From Candidatus Saccharimonadota bacterium (GTDB lineage: Bacteria > Patescibacteriota > Saccharimonadia > Saccharimonadales > Saccharimonadaceae), in contig JAFWSN010000001.1 in assembly GCA_017519305.1 (NCBI GenBank), forward strand, positions 308,296-372,295: DNA of 64,000 bases. Direction: 5' to 3'. The notes below the pieces were generated by a model. That model was not told the origin of the DNA. It ran no database searches and saw only the letters and a list, made by a program, of their open reading frames with translations. Of the stretch, positions 37,539-45,900 are shown piece after piece. Position 1 is the stretch's first letter. Each line of letters opens with the position of its first letter. Both the position numbers and the translations under genes were made by a program.

Positions 37539-39638
37539 ATGGCTAACGAAATTAAAGACCTTTCAATGCTCCGCAATATTGGTATTATTGCTCACATTGA
37601 CGCAGGCAAAACCACGACCTCTGAGGCTATTCTTTACCGCACAGGTCTCAAACACAAAATCGACCTAGTCAAGGGCGGCACCGGTGGTGCTGATACTGAC
37701 TGGATGGAACAGGAAAAGGAACGCGGTATTACCATTACTTCCGCTGCTGTTACCGTTTACTGGAAAGGTCACCAAATCAACATTATTGATACCCCGGGCC
37801 ACATCGACTTTACCGCCGAGGTGGAACGCTCTCTCCGCGTGCTCGACGGCGCCGTCGTCGTGTTCGATGGCAAGATGGGCGTCGAAGCTCAGTCTGAAAC
37901 TGTTTGGCGTCAAGCTACCAAGTACGGCGTGCCACGCATTTGTTTCGTCAACAAAATCAACCAAATCGGTGGCGATTTCTACAAATCTCTCGAATCTATC
38001 CACAAACGTTTGTCTAAGAATGCTGTAGCCATCCACCTTCCAATTGGTTTCGAAAAAGATATCTGCGGTGTTGTCGACCTTGTCGATATGAAAGCTTACA
38101 CCTACAAAGATTATGCTGACCACGAGCTTACCGTTGGTGAAATTCCAGCCGACATGGTTGAAAAAGCCAAAAATGCTCGTTCATTGCTCGTCGAAGAGGC
38201 TGTCCAAGCTGATGAAGCTCTCATGGATAAATACTTCTCTGAAGGTGAAGAATCTATTACTACCGAAGAACTTAAAGCTGCTCTCCGCAAGCGCGTACTT
38301 GATGGTGACTTCTTCCTAGTTACCGGTGGCGATGGTCGTGGTGTGATCGTCGAAAAAGTTCTCGACCTCATGACCGATTATCTTCCAAGCCCACTCGATC
38401 GTGACCAAGGTCAAACCGTTGGCACCGATCCAAAGTCTGGCGATAAGATTATCCGCAAAGCCGAAAACAAAGAGCCTCTTACCGCTCTTGCCTTCAAGAT
38501 TGCAACCGATCCATTCGTCGGTAAACTTATCTTCATCCGCGTCTACGCTGGTACTTTGAAGTCTGGTGATACTGTCCTTAACGCTTCTACTGGTGACAAG
38601 GAACGTATCGGCCGCCTCGTTCGTATGCACGCTAACGACCGTAAAGATATTTCTGAGATTGGCGCCGGTGATATTGCCGCTGTGGTAGGCCTTAAGAATG
38701 TTACTACTGGTACCACTCTTTGTGCCCCAAGCGCCCCAATCCTACTTGAGTCTATCGAATTCCCAGATCCACCAGTATCAATCGCTGTTGAGCCAAAGAC
38801 CAAAGCTGACCAAGAAAAAATGGGCATCGGTCTTTCCAAGATGGCCGAAGAAGATCCAACCTTCCGCGTCCACACCGACGAAGAAACTGGCCAAACCATT
38901 ATTTCTGGTATGGGTGAGCTTCATCTCGAGATTATTATCGACCGTCTCAAACGTGAGCATGGCGTTGAAGCTAACACTGGCGCTCCACAAGTTGCCTACC
39001 GTGAAACTATCCGTGGCACTGCCGAAGCTCAAGGCAAACACGTCAAACAGTCTGGTGGCCACGGTCAATATGGTGACGTCTGGATTAAGTTTGAGCCAAA
39101 CGAAACCGGTAAAGGCTTCGAGTTTATCGATATGATTAAAGGTGGTGTGGTTCCTCAGGAATACCGCAAACCAGTTCAACAAGGTGTTGAAGAAACCCTC
39201 GCTGGCGGCGTCATCGCTGGTTACCCAGTAGTCGATATCAAAGCTACCCTCTACGATGGTTCTTACCACGATGTCGACTCCTCCGAGCTCGCCTTCAAAC
39301 TCGCTGGTAGCCTTGCTACTCGCGAAGGTATCAAGCGCGCTAACCCAGTGCTCCTTGAGCCTGTTATGAAGATGGAAATTACTACCCCAGAAGAATTCAT
39401 GGGTGACGTCATTGGCGACATCAACTCTCGCCGTGGCCGCGTCGATGAAATGGAAGATTTGAACGGTGGCGCTAAGCTCATCAAAGCCTTCTGTCCACTC
39501 GCCAACCTCTTCGGTTACACCGGTGACCTCCGTGGTATGTCCCAAGGTCGTGCTGCTTCCTCAATGGAGCTCTACGGCTACGAGGAAGTTCCACCAAACG
39601 TAGCTCAAGAAGTTATCGAGAAACGCAATTCGAAATAA
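37539..39638 (+). CDS. fusA: Elongation factor G
   Basis: GTPase driving ribosomal translocation and, with RRF, recycling. At 699 residues it has all domains: G1 AHIDAGKTT (18-26), G2 region RGITITSAA (62-70), G3 DTPGH (84-88), then domains II-V with a normal LHLEIIIDRLKRE and RGRVDEME. Oddity: the G4 motif, NKxD in nearly all translational GTPases, reads NKIN (138-141), with Asn replacing the guanine-contacting Asp. The codon AAC at 37959-37961 is unambiguous in the sequence. The terminator at 39660 ends the unit; rpsL and rpsG are not upstream. Confidence 0.97.
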   Translation: MANEIKDLSMLRNIGIIAHIDAGKTTTSEAILYRTGLKHKIDLVKGGTGGADTDWMEQEKERGITITSAAVTVYWKGHQINIIDTPGHIDFTAEVERSLRVLDGAVVVFDGKMGVEAQSETVWRQATKYGVPRICFVNKINQIGGDFYKSLESIHKRLSKNAVAIHLPIGFEKDICGVVDLVDMKAYTYKDYADHELTVGEIPADMVEKAKNARSLLVEEAVQADEALMDKYFSEGEESITTEELKAALRKRVLDGDFFLVTGGDGRGVIVEKVLDLMTDYLPSPLDRDQGQTVGTDPKSGDKIIRKAENKEPLTALAFKIATDPFVGKLIFIRVYAGTLKSGDTVLNASTGDKERIGRLVRMHANDRKDISEIGAGDIAAVVGLKNVTTGTTLCAPSAPILLESIEFPDPPVSIAVEPKTKADQEKMGIGLSKMAEEDPTFRVHTDEETGQTIISGMGELHLEIIIDRLKREHGVEANTGAPQVAYRETIRGTAEAQGKHVKQSGGHGQYGDVWIKFEPNETGKGFEFIDMIKGGVVPQEYRKPVQQGVEETLAGGVIAGYPVVDIKATLYDGSYHDVDSSELAFKLAGSLATREGIKRANPVLLEPVMKMEITTPEEFMGDVIGDINSRRGRVDEMEDLNGGAKLIKAFCPLANLFGYTGDLRGMSQGRAASSMELYGYEEVPPNVAQEVIEKRNSK

Positions 39639-39659
39639 TTTCAACAAATAACAAAAAAT

Positions 39660-39686
39660 CGCTGACCTTTCGGTCAGCGGTTTTTT
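39660..39686. terminator. Bidirectional terminator between fusA and the minus-strand genes
   Basis: CGCTGACC/GGTCAGCG stem with loop TTTC, A run on the left and T run on the right. It serves fusA and, on the other strand, the gene ending at 39674. Confidence 0.9.
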
Positions 39687-40267
39687 AATGGTGATGAAGG
39701 ATACCACTTCTCAAGTCTCTGCTTGAGTATCTGGAAATCTTTATTGGCTTGGCGAGAATACCACACGTCGCCAGTGTCAAAATCAGTAAAAAAACATTCT
39801 CCGCTCGCAACATCGTCTTCGCCATCATCCCAATACTCCGAGATATCGTAGTTATCTCCTTTCTGAGTCTTGTAGATGTCAATAGTTGCAAATCTGTAGT
39901 AAATTGCCGTATCGAATCTAGCACTCCCACGATCATTGATGACGGAAAAACCAATCTTACTATCCTCGCAATAGGGAACAATCAAAACCGTTGCCGCATC
40001 GGCGGATTCCGATCTTTCTCTAAATGCATAGGCAATGAATTTGTCCGAATTCCTTTTTAGGAATCTCGCAAAAGATCTTGGCACAAACGGTCTCACCGAA
40101 GCATGGATCCATAATCCGGTAAACTCACTCTCGCTCGGATTTTCTTTGTCCGGATACAGCCTAATCATCCCACCGACTTTTTCAAGGTCTTTTCTTGAGA
40201 TAATAGGGTGCATACTCTCACTGACTAATAGCTCTGCGGTTCCGTTCCCGACAACAATGTTAGCCAT
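39674..40267 (-). CDS. Uncharacterised cytosolic protein, paralogous cluster member A
   Basis: Not recognised. 197 residues, no signal peptide or membrane helix, rich in aromatic and acidic residues. The segment RPFVPRSFARFLKRNSDKFIAYAF (split about 58-81) aligns with RPYVTAELAKYLEDHSEEIFVYAM in the protein at 41598, showing common ancestry. The start overlaps the end of the 40260 gene by 8 bases and follows GGGGGAGG, so the two are one operon transcribed from about 40998. Lies between fusA and tuf on the opposite strand. Confidence 0.72.
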   Translation of the reverse strand: MANIVVGNGTAELLVSESMHPIISRKDLEKVGGMIRLYPDKENPSESEFTGLWIHASVRPFVPRSFARFLKRNSDKFIAYAFRERSESADAATVLIVPYCEDSKIGFSVINDRGSARFDTAIYYRFATIDIYKTQKGDNYDISEYWDDGEDDVASGECFFTDFDTGDVWYSRQANKDFQILKQRLEKWYPSSPLKNR

Positions 40268-40949
40268 CTTGCTTTTCCTCCCCCTTCGATTCCTTGAACT
40301 CTTGTTCCATATTGCTGACCATCCTGTCGTACGCGATTTCTTCTTCTCCCTCCATAAAGTGCAGAATTCCCGCTATTACTACCGGCTCAGCAAGCACGAA
40401 AGAAAGACCTTCGTCTTCTCTAACTACGCAATGGAATTCTTTGACATAATTGCCAAAACCTAGCGACTTGTTATTGTCCGCACCAAGCATAAGTTGGCAC
40501 ATCCATTCTTCACGGTATTCAGAGTAGCAACATTTCAGTCTCAAGAAATCATCTTTGAACACAGAAGCAAAACATCTATGGTCAATCATGTTAAATATCG
40601 GGGCCTCGTCATCAAACTCTGATATAAAACCTATGGAATATTCTTCCGGTTCGCCATGGAAAAACCAAATTTCGTTGCTTACGCCAATAAATTCATCCTC
40701 GTCCAATGTCCACTTTCTAATCTCGATACAGTGCCACTCATTAAACCATTTCCGCGCATCCTTAAACTGAGCAAAGTTTCTTTCTATAAAATCCGGCCGG
40801 TTAACAATCGTATAAAAATCCTTACCAAACCGATGCCTTACCTCATAGCTAAGAGCTCCAAAATGCGTCAAGCAGCTGAGCGATACGAAAAAGCCACTCT
40901 TCCTCCTAGTAAAATCCACTATTCTAGCGATAGAACTTTTCTTACCCAT
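40260..40949 (-). CDS. Uncharacterised cytosolic protein, cluster member B
   Basis: Not recognised. 229 residues with a basic start, a Trp/Phe-rich centre (KWFNEWHCIEIRKW, about 67-80), several cysteines and a very acidic C-terminus. No signal peptide or membrane helix. AAAGGATGG precedes the ATG. Its 5' leader shares a 15-base block and a preceding hairpin with the leader of the gene at 41598, so these two transcription units look coregulated. First gene of a two-gene operon with the gene at 39674. Confidence 0.72.
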   Translation of the reverse strand: MGKKSSIARIVDFTRRKSGFFVSLSCLTHFGALSYEVRHRFGKDFYTIVNRPDFIERNFAQFKDARKWFNEWHCIEIRKWTLDEDEFIGVSNEIWFFHGEPEEYSIGFISEFDDEAPIFNMIDHRCFASVFKDDFLRLKCCYSEYREEWMCQLMLGADNNKSLGFGNYVKEFHCVVREDEGLSFVLAEPVVIAGILHFMEGEEEIAYDRMVSNMEQEFKESKGEEKQDG

Positions 40950-40964
40950 GTTTTCACCATCCTT

Positions 40965-41010
40965 TTAAAGAACAAATTTACGACGTATTCCGCCGCATAA
41001 GCATATTATA
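40965..41010 (-). promoter_or_regulatory. Shared promoter-leader element of gene B
   Basis: Minus strand: TATAAT (41005-41010), a 7-bp hairpin TGCGGCG/CGTCGTA (40979-40997 region) and the 15-base block AAATTTGTTCTTTAA (40965-40979) before the Shine-Dalgarno. The same layout precedes the gene at 41598. Confidence 0.6.
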
Positions 41011-41026
41011 ACATAAAACCCATGAA

Positions 41027-41054
41027 AAAGCCACCGACGAACCGGTGGCTTCTT
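41027..41054 (-). terminator. Terminator after the gene at 41055
   Basis: AAGCCACCG/CGGTGGCTT stem followed on the minus strand by a T run. Confidence 0.85.
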
Positions 41055-41585
41055 TTAGGTGATGTCTACGAATTGATGAAGCCACTGTTCTGCGACCACC
41101 GTCATTGCCCCATCCATCTGGCCATTTTCATATGACCTTCTAATGCCATAATCGCCCAACTTCAAGACCGCGGGCGGTTTAATGCAGACCCCACAGGACT
41201 CGAATTTGATCACGAAACAATCATCAACGAACGTCTTGTTTAAAATGGGGAAAGGGAATGACCGAAACCGCAGAGTGATGATAGCTTCGTCAATCTTGTG
41301 CAAAATGCATATTGAGTGTTCCTCCGAGAAAGATTTCCCCTCAACATACCACCACTTATTTGTAGTACTAATCAGCACTAATTCAGATGAGTGGTCTTCG
41401 ATGTACTTTTTTAGCATCTCTGGCAAACGACGTGAAATCCCGTCGCTCATGCCATATTCAATTTTGGCACTTGGAGCATATTCAGCATCCATGTCGCGCT
41501 TCATTTTGAACATAATTTCTTTTTCGGACTTCAATTCCGTTAGCGTTATTTCCAGAGAGCTGTTACTATCCAATTGCCTTAGCAT
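41055..41585 (-). CDS. Uncharacterised cytosolic protein, paralogous cluster member C
   Basis: Not recognised. 176 residues from ATG 41585, chosen because AAGGAGG lies seven bases before it and only one base before the ATG at 41591. LKKYIEDHSSELVLIST (about 59-75) aligns with LAKYLEDHSEEIFVYAM of the upstream gene, so C and D are diverged duplicates. Two nearby cysteines (ESCGVC) in the C-terminal half. No export signal. Cotranscribed with the gene at 41598. Confidence 0.7.
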   Translation of the reverse strand: MLRQLDSNSSLEITLTELKSEKEIMFKMKRDMDAEYAPSAKIEYGMSDGISRRLPEMLKKYIEDHSSELVLISTTNKWWYVEGKSFSEEHSICILHKIDEAIITLRFRSFPFPILNKTFVDDCFVIKFESCGVCIKPPAVLKLGDYGIRRSYENGQMDGAMTVVAEQWLHQFVDIT

Positions 41586-41597
41586 TTCCATACCTCC

Positions 41598-42119
41598 TTA
41601 CTTCATACATTCCTCCAGTTTCTTCAGCAACTGATCAAAACCATCTTTACTCTTTTCTCCAACCAGAACGATACCGTTATCGTCCAAGAAACCATGCTGT
41701 TCATAACAGTAAATTCCATCTCGATTGGAAAAAGTTGAATAGCCATCCCTCCAAATATGTATCTGGAGACAATTGCCATCGATGCTGTCGCGATCAATTA
41801 CCGGACCAAAGTCCTTGTCGATTTTTAGCCAAGTAGACTGCGCTCTTGGTAAAATCGTCACCTCTACGGACCTTCCTTCATTTTTGCTTTCTAGCACCAT
41901 AGCATAAACGAAGATCTCTTCTGAGTGGTCTTCGAGATATTTTGCTAGCTCTGCCGTCACATACGGACGCACATTCTGCACCACTTGTGAGTAGTAAACC
42001 CGATCTAAAAGAACCGTTGATTCACTTAAGTCTGGTTCAAGGTCATAAACCTCGTCCAGAATGAGCTTCTCCTTCCTTATCAGAACCTCTAGTCCTGGCC
42101 AAATTGTCATCGAATCCAT
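41598..42119 (-). CDS. Uncharacterised cytosolic protein, paralogous cluster member D
   Basis: Not recognised. 173 residues, acidic, without signal peptide or membrane helix. Core segment RPYVTAELAKYLEDHSEEIFVYAM (split about 51-74) is shared in diverged form with proteins at 39674 and 41055. The rest is alternating beta strands and ends in a helix with LLKKLEECMK. First gene of the D-C operon, preceded by the same leader hairpin and block as gene B. A stand-alone immunity or stress protein family is possible but unsupported by any recognised motif. Confidence 0.72.
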   Translation of the reverse strand: MDSMTIWPGLEVLIRKEKLILDEVYDLEPDLSESTVLLDRVYYSQVVQNVRPYVTAELAKYLEDHSEEIFVYAMVLESKNEGRSVEVTILPRAQSTWLKIDKDFGPVIDRDSIDGNCLQIHIWRDGYSTFSNRDGIYCYEQHGFLDDNGIVLVGEKSKDGFDQLLKKLEECMK

Positions 42120-42133
42120 TTTTTACCACCTTC

Positions 42134-42178
42134 TTAAAGAACAAATTTTGCGGCAAATACCGCAATATCTTTATTATA
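42134..42178 (-). promoter_or_regulatory. Shared promoter-leader element of gene D
   Basis: Minus strand: TATAAT (42173-42178), hairpin TTGCGG/CCGCAA (about 42149-42166), then AAATTTGTTCTTTAA (42134-42148), identical to the block at 40965-40979. Confidence 0.6.
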
Positions 42179-42203
42179 CCACAAATTAACATAAAAAGAA
42201 AGA

Positions 42204-42225
42204 GCCACCAGTCGAAACTGGTGGC
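42204..42225 (-). terminator. Terminator after the gene at 42255
   Basis: GCCACCAGT/ACTGGTGGC stem with a four-base loop, followed on the minus strand by T-rich sequence. Confidence 0.85.
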
Positions 42226-42254
42226 CGAAAGGAAAGTGCCGCATTGGGCTATTA

Positions 42255-42794
42255 TCAGATCCTGCGAACACTTGTAGTGTTCAGGGTACTGATAATTATC
42301 CCTGTGTCTTTGAATTCAAAACGGCAAATGCCGTCATCAATTATCCCCTCACGAACGGGGATGTAGTGCGTAGCGTCCCTGATCTGATCGCTAATACGAT
42401 CAGCATATGAGATCACCGACTGTAAGCCAGGATGATGAGCATTGTTCACATAGAACAGCCACAGCTTAACATGCTGTCCCATGAATTCAATTGCCCTATC
42501 TACCGGCACATCAGATTCCTCATACTGATACTTAATCTTCGTTTCACCTCGTTTGAGAAAAACGAAGACGCCGTACATACGTGCAGCCTCATCTTTACGA
42601 GGATATCTGAGATTCGCCGGACGCCAGAAAAAGACGCAATTTAACCCGTTTTCGTTACACGCGTGACGAATTCTTTTGGAAAGATATTTCTCCCCCCTTA
42701 CTACATAAAAGCTTGCCTCCGGTTTTTCGAAATGAGGCAACGGCTCACCGAAGCCCTGCTTCGGAATATCCTTTATCTTCAACTCACCATACAT
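42255..42794 (-). CDS. Uncharacterised cytosolic protein, cluster member E
   Basis: Not recognised. 179 residues from ATG 42794, which lies nine bases after a perfect AGGAGG (42804-42809); an upstream in-frame start would overlap the -10 box at 42843-42848. Aromatic and basic-rich, no export signal. KYLSKRIRHACNENGLNCVFFW (split about 31-52) faintly resembles the helix-strand core of members A, C and D, but homology is uncertain. Separate transcription unit with promoter and terminator. Neighbour of the giant adhesin gene on the same strand. Confidence 0.68.
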   Translation of the reverse strand: MYGELKIKDIPKQGFGEPLPHFEKPEASFYVVRGEKYLSKRIRHACNENGLNCVFFWRPANLRYPRKDEAARMYGVFVFLKRGETKIKYQYEESDVPVDRAIEFMGQHVKLWLFYVNNAHHPGLQSVISYADRISDQIRDATHYIPVREGIIDDGICRFEFKDTGIIISTLNTTSVRRI

Positions 42795-42872
42795 AGCAAT
42801 GTACCTCCTAATCAATGTATAGCGAAACACTTTCCTCTTTTTATTATAGCATAAAAAGTATAAAAAATCAAG

Positions 42873-42904
42873 AGCACCCCGGTGAGGCATACCGCCGGGG
42901 TGCT
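42873..42904 (-). terminator. Terminator after the adhesin gene
   Basis: AGCACCCCGG/CCGGGGTGCT stem, T run on the minus strand at about 42861-42867. Confidence 0.88.
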
Positions 42905-42924
42905 AGGTCATTTAGTAGGGTGTT

Positions 42925-45900
42925 TTACTTTTTAACTCCAATAATTGCTTTGCCGCAACTACGGACGATAATTACCACCACGGCGAACATCGCGCCAAGC
43001 AGTACGACGATCACTCTATCGCTCCTGCTGCCACCGGCATCATAGGTGTGCGCACCGGTGTCCGGAACCGACAAGATGACGGTTTCGTCTTGATTATTCA
43101 AATCGTGGTAGCCAAGGACCAAGTCGCCGTTTTCGTCAAAGACGTCGTCGACAATTACGATGATGAAGTCGCCAGCCGCAATCTTGCTTACATCAAAGGT
43201 GTAAGTTGCGATAAACGAGCCGCAGTCTTCTTCTGGGGTAAAGGTAGTCTTGTGTTCGACTGGTTTGCCATCGATAAGGATTGGTTCGCCAGTGTTTTTG
43301 TTCATCAGTCTACCAACAAAGGTGAACTTACGATTGGCCTTAAGGCAGTATTTAACCTCATCTTCAATTACGACTTCGCCTTTTTCGAGTTCGAGCTCTT
43401 TGCTATCTTTGCCTTTATAGGAAGCATAGGTTTCGTAACCAGCAATTACAACAGTCTGGCCCCAATCTTCAAGATCAGCGTGGGAGATGAGCTCATCGTC
43501 GCCCTCATAGACAGTTTCAAAGACCACGAATTCGCGACCAAGCATCTCGGTAGTGTCAAGTTTGAATTCTACACTTACTGTGCCACAATCAGTGTTAGAA
43601 CCAAAGGTTGCAGTTTGGGTCATCGGCTCACCGTCTTCGCCAAGTACTGGCTCTCCGGTAGCTTTGTCCATCAAGGTACCGACTAATCTATAAGTCGTAT
43701 CTTTGACGAGGCAGTATTCAACCTTATCGACAATCGTAGTTTCAGCATCAAATAAGATGTATTTATTGCCAGCCTTATCGGAAGCAGTCGTCTTGATATT
43801 AATAATCTTAACAGTCTGAGCCTCGTCATCAATATCTTCGTGAGTAATGATAAGCTTGTCATCGATTTTGACTGCTTCAAATACCACTAAGTCATGTCCG
43901 TAAAGTTCAGTAGAATCAACCGTGAATGACATCGTAGTAAAACCGCAGTTTTCATCTGGAGTAAGCTCTTTTTCGACTACTAGTAGCTCGCCGTCAGCAC
44001 CCTTTACCAACTCACCAGTTACCTTATCCATCAAGGCACCAATCAAGGTGTAGGTGCGGCCAGCTTTGAGGCAATAAGAAACCGTATCGATAATTTCCGA
44101 CTCGGTGTCCGCAATTACTAACTTGTCGCCATCAGCAGCGTCAACTGCAATAGTAGAAAGTGTAATCACCGTTACAGTCTGATCTTCATCGGTCAAATCG
44201 CTGTGATCAAGAATCTCAACGTCGTTTAAGTAGACTTTTTCAAATACGACAATATCGTGTCCGGCCAATTCGTTGGTGCTGATTTCGAACTCTAGGCTCG
44301 TCGTGCCACAATTTTGTTCTGGATTAACTTCAGTAGTCAAGACAATTGGATTGCCCTCATTGTCCACAATTAGATTGCCAGTATTCTTATCCATCAAAGT
44401 GCCTTCGATTACGAAAGTCATACCAGGCTTCAAGCAGTAGTGAATTTCATCTGTAATAGTAGCGGTATCGCCAGGGAAGAGATAGTGGTCACCGTCTTCT
44501 TTGTCAGTTGCAGTAGTCTTAACTTCAATAATAGTAACCGTTTGACCTTCATCATTAATGTCGGCGTGTTCAACTGCCAATTCATCGCGATCATCGTAGG
44601 CTCTTTCGAAGACTACCACATCATGGCCACCAAGAGCGGAAGTATCAACATCAAAGACAAGGGAAGTAGTGCCACAATTCGTGTCTGGAGTAAACGTCTT
44701 AGAAGCAGTGACCGATTCGCCCCTAGCATCCTTCACTGGTTCGCCAGTTTCTTTATCCATCAAAGTACCAACAATCGTAAACTCACGACCAGCCTTGAGA
44801 CAGTAAGAAATATCATCTTTGATTTGTGCATTTTCACCTGCAACAACCATCTTGTCGCCGTCAGCATTATCGGAAGCTGCGGTCGAAAGGTCAACAACCG
44901 TAAAGGTTTGTTCCTCATCGGCAATATCACGGTGCTTAAGCAATGATACATCACCGAATTCATCAAGATAGATATCCTCGTAAATTACAACGTCACGACC
45001 GACCATCTCGGTAGTATCAATCGTAAACTCCATTTCAACATCACCACAGTTTTCACCAACTGGCTCAATAAACTTTGAGCGCTCAATGCGGTAACCATCC
45101 GGGCTAACGAGAATGCGCCCGGTTTCAGCGTCCATCAAACGACCAACCGTATAGAAGGTCATGCCCGGCTTCAAGCAGTAATGAATAGTATCTTTGACCA
45201 CGGTGTTTTCGCCTGGCAAAACATATCTGTCGCCATCACTACTATCAGTTGCGGTTGTGCTAACCTTAACAGCCGTTACGGATTGGTCTTCGCTATTAAT
45301 ATCTTCTTCTGCGATAACTAAGTCACTGGTGCCAAAGTAAACCTTTTGATAGACGATGATGTCATGACCACCGAGACCAGTAGCGTCGAAGTCAAAGTCC
45401 ATCGTAGTTACGCCACAAGCCGTAGAAGGGGTAATAGTCTTGGTGCTGGTGACTGCTGAGCCGCCGTTCATAACCGGTTCGCCGGTTTGACGATCCATCA
45501 AGGTACCTTCAATCCTAAAGGCCTTGTTGGCACGAAGACAATAAGTAATCTCGTCTTCAACCGAAGCGTTAGGACCATCAACGATTAACTTATCATTATC
45601 AGCCTTATCATCGGCATAGGTGGACATACTGACCACCGTTACGGTCTGGTCTTCGTCAGTCAAAACATTGTGAGCAATCACTGGAGAATTTTGGTAATAG
45701 ATATTTTCATAAACCACCAAGTCGTGACCAGCAAGTTCAGAAGTGTCTATATCAAATTCCATCGTAGTCGTACCACAGTTTGTGGTCGGAGTAATGTTTG
45801 CAGATTTAGTGACCGGGCCACCATTACTCATTACGACTTGGCCAGTAGTCCTATCAAGAACAGAGCCAATAATACTATAGGTTTTACCGGCTTTAAGACA

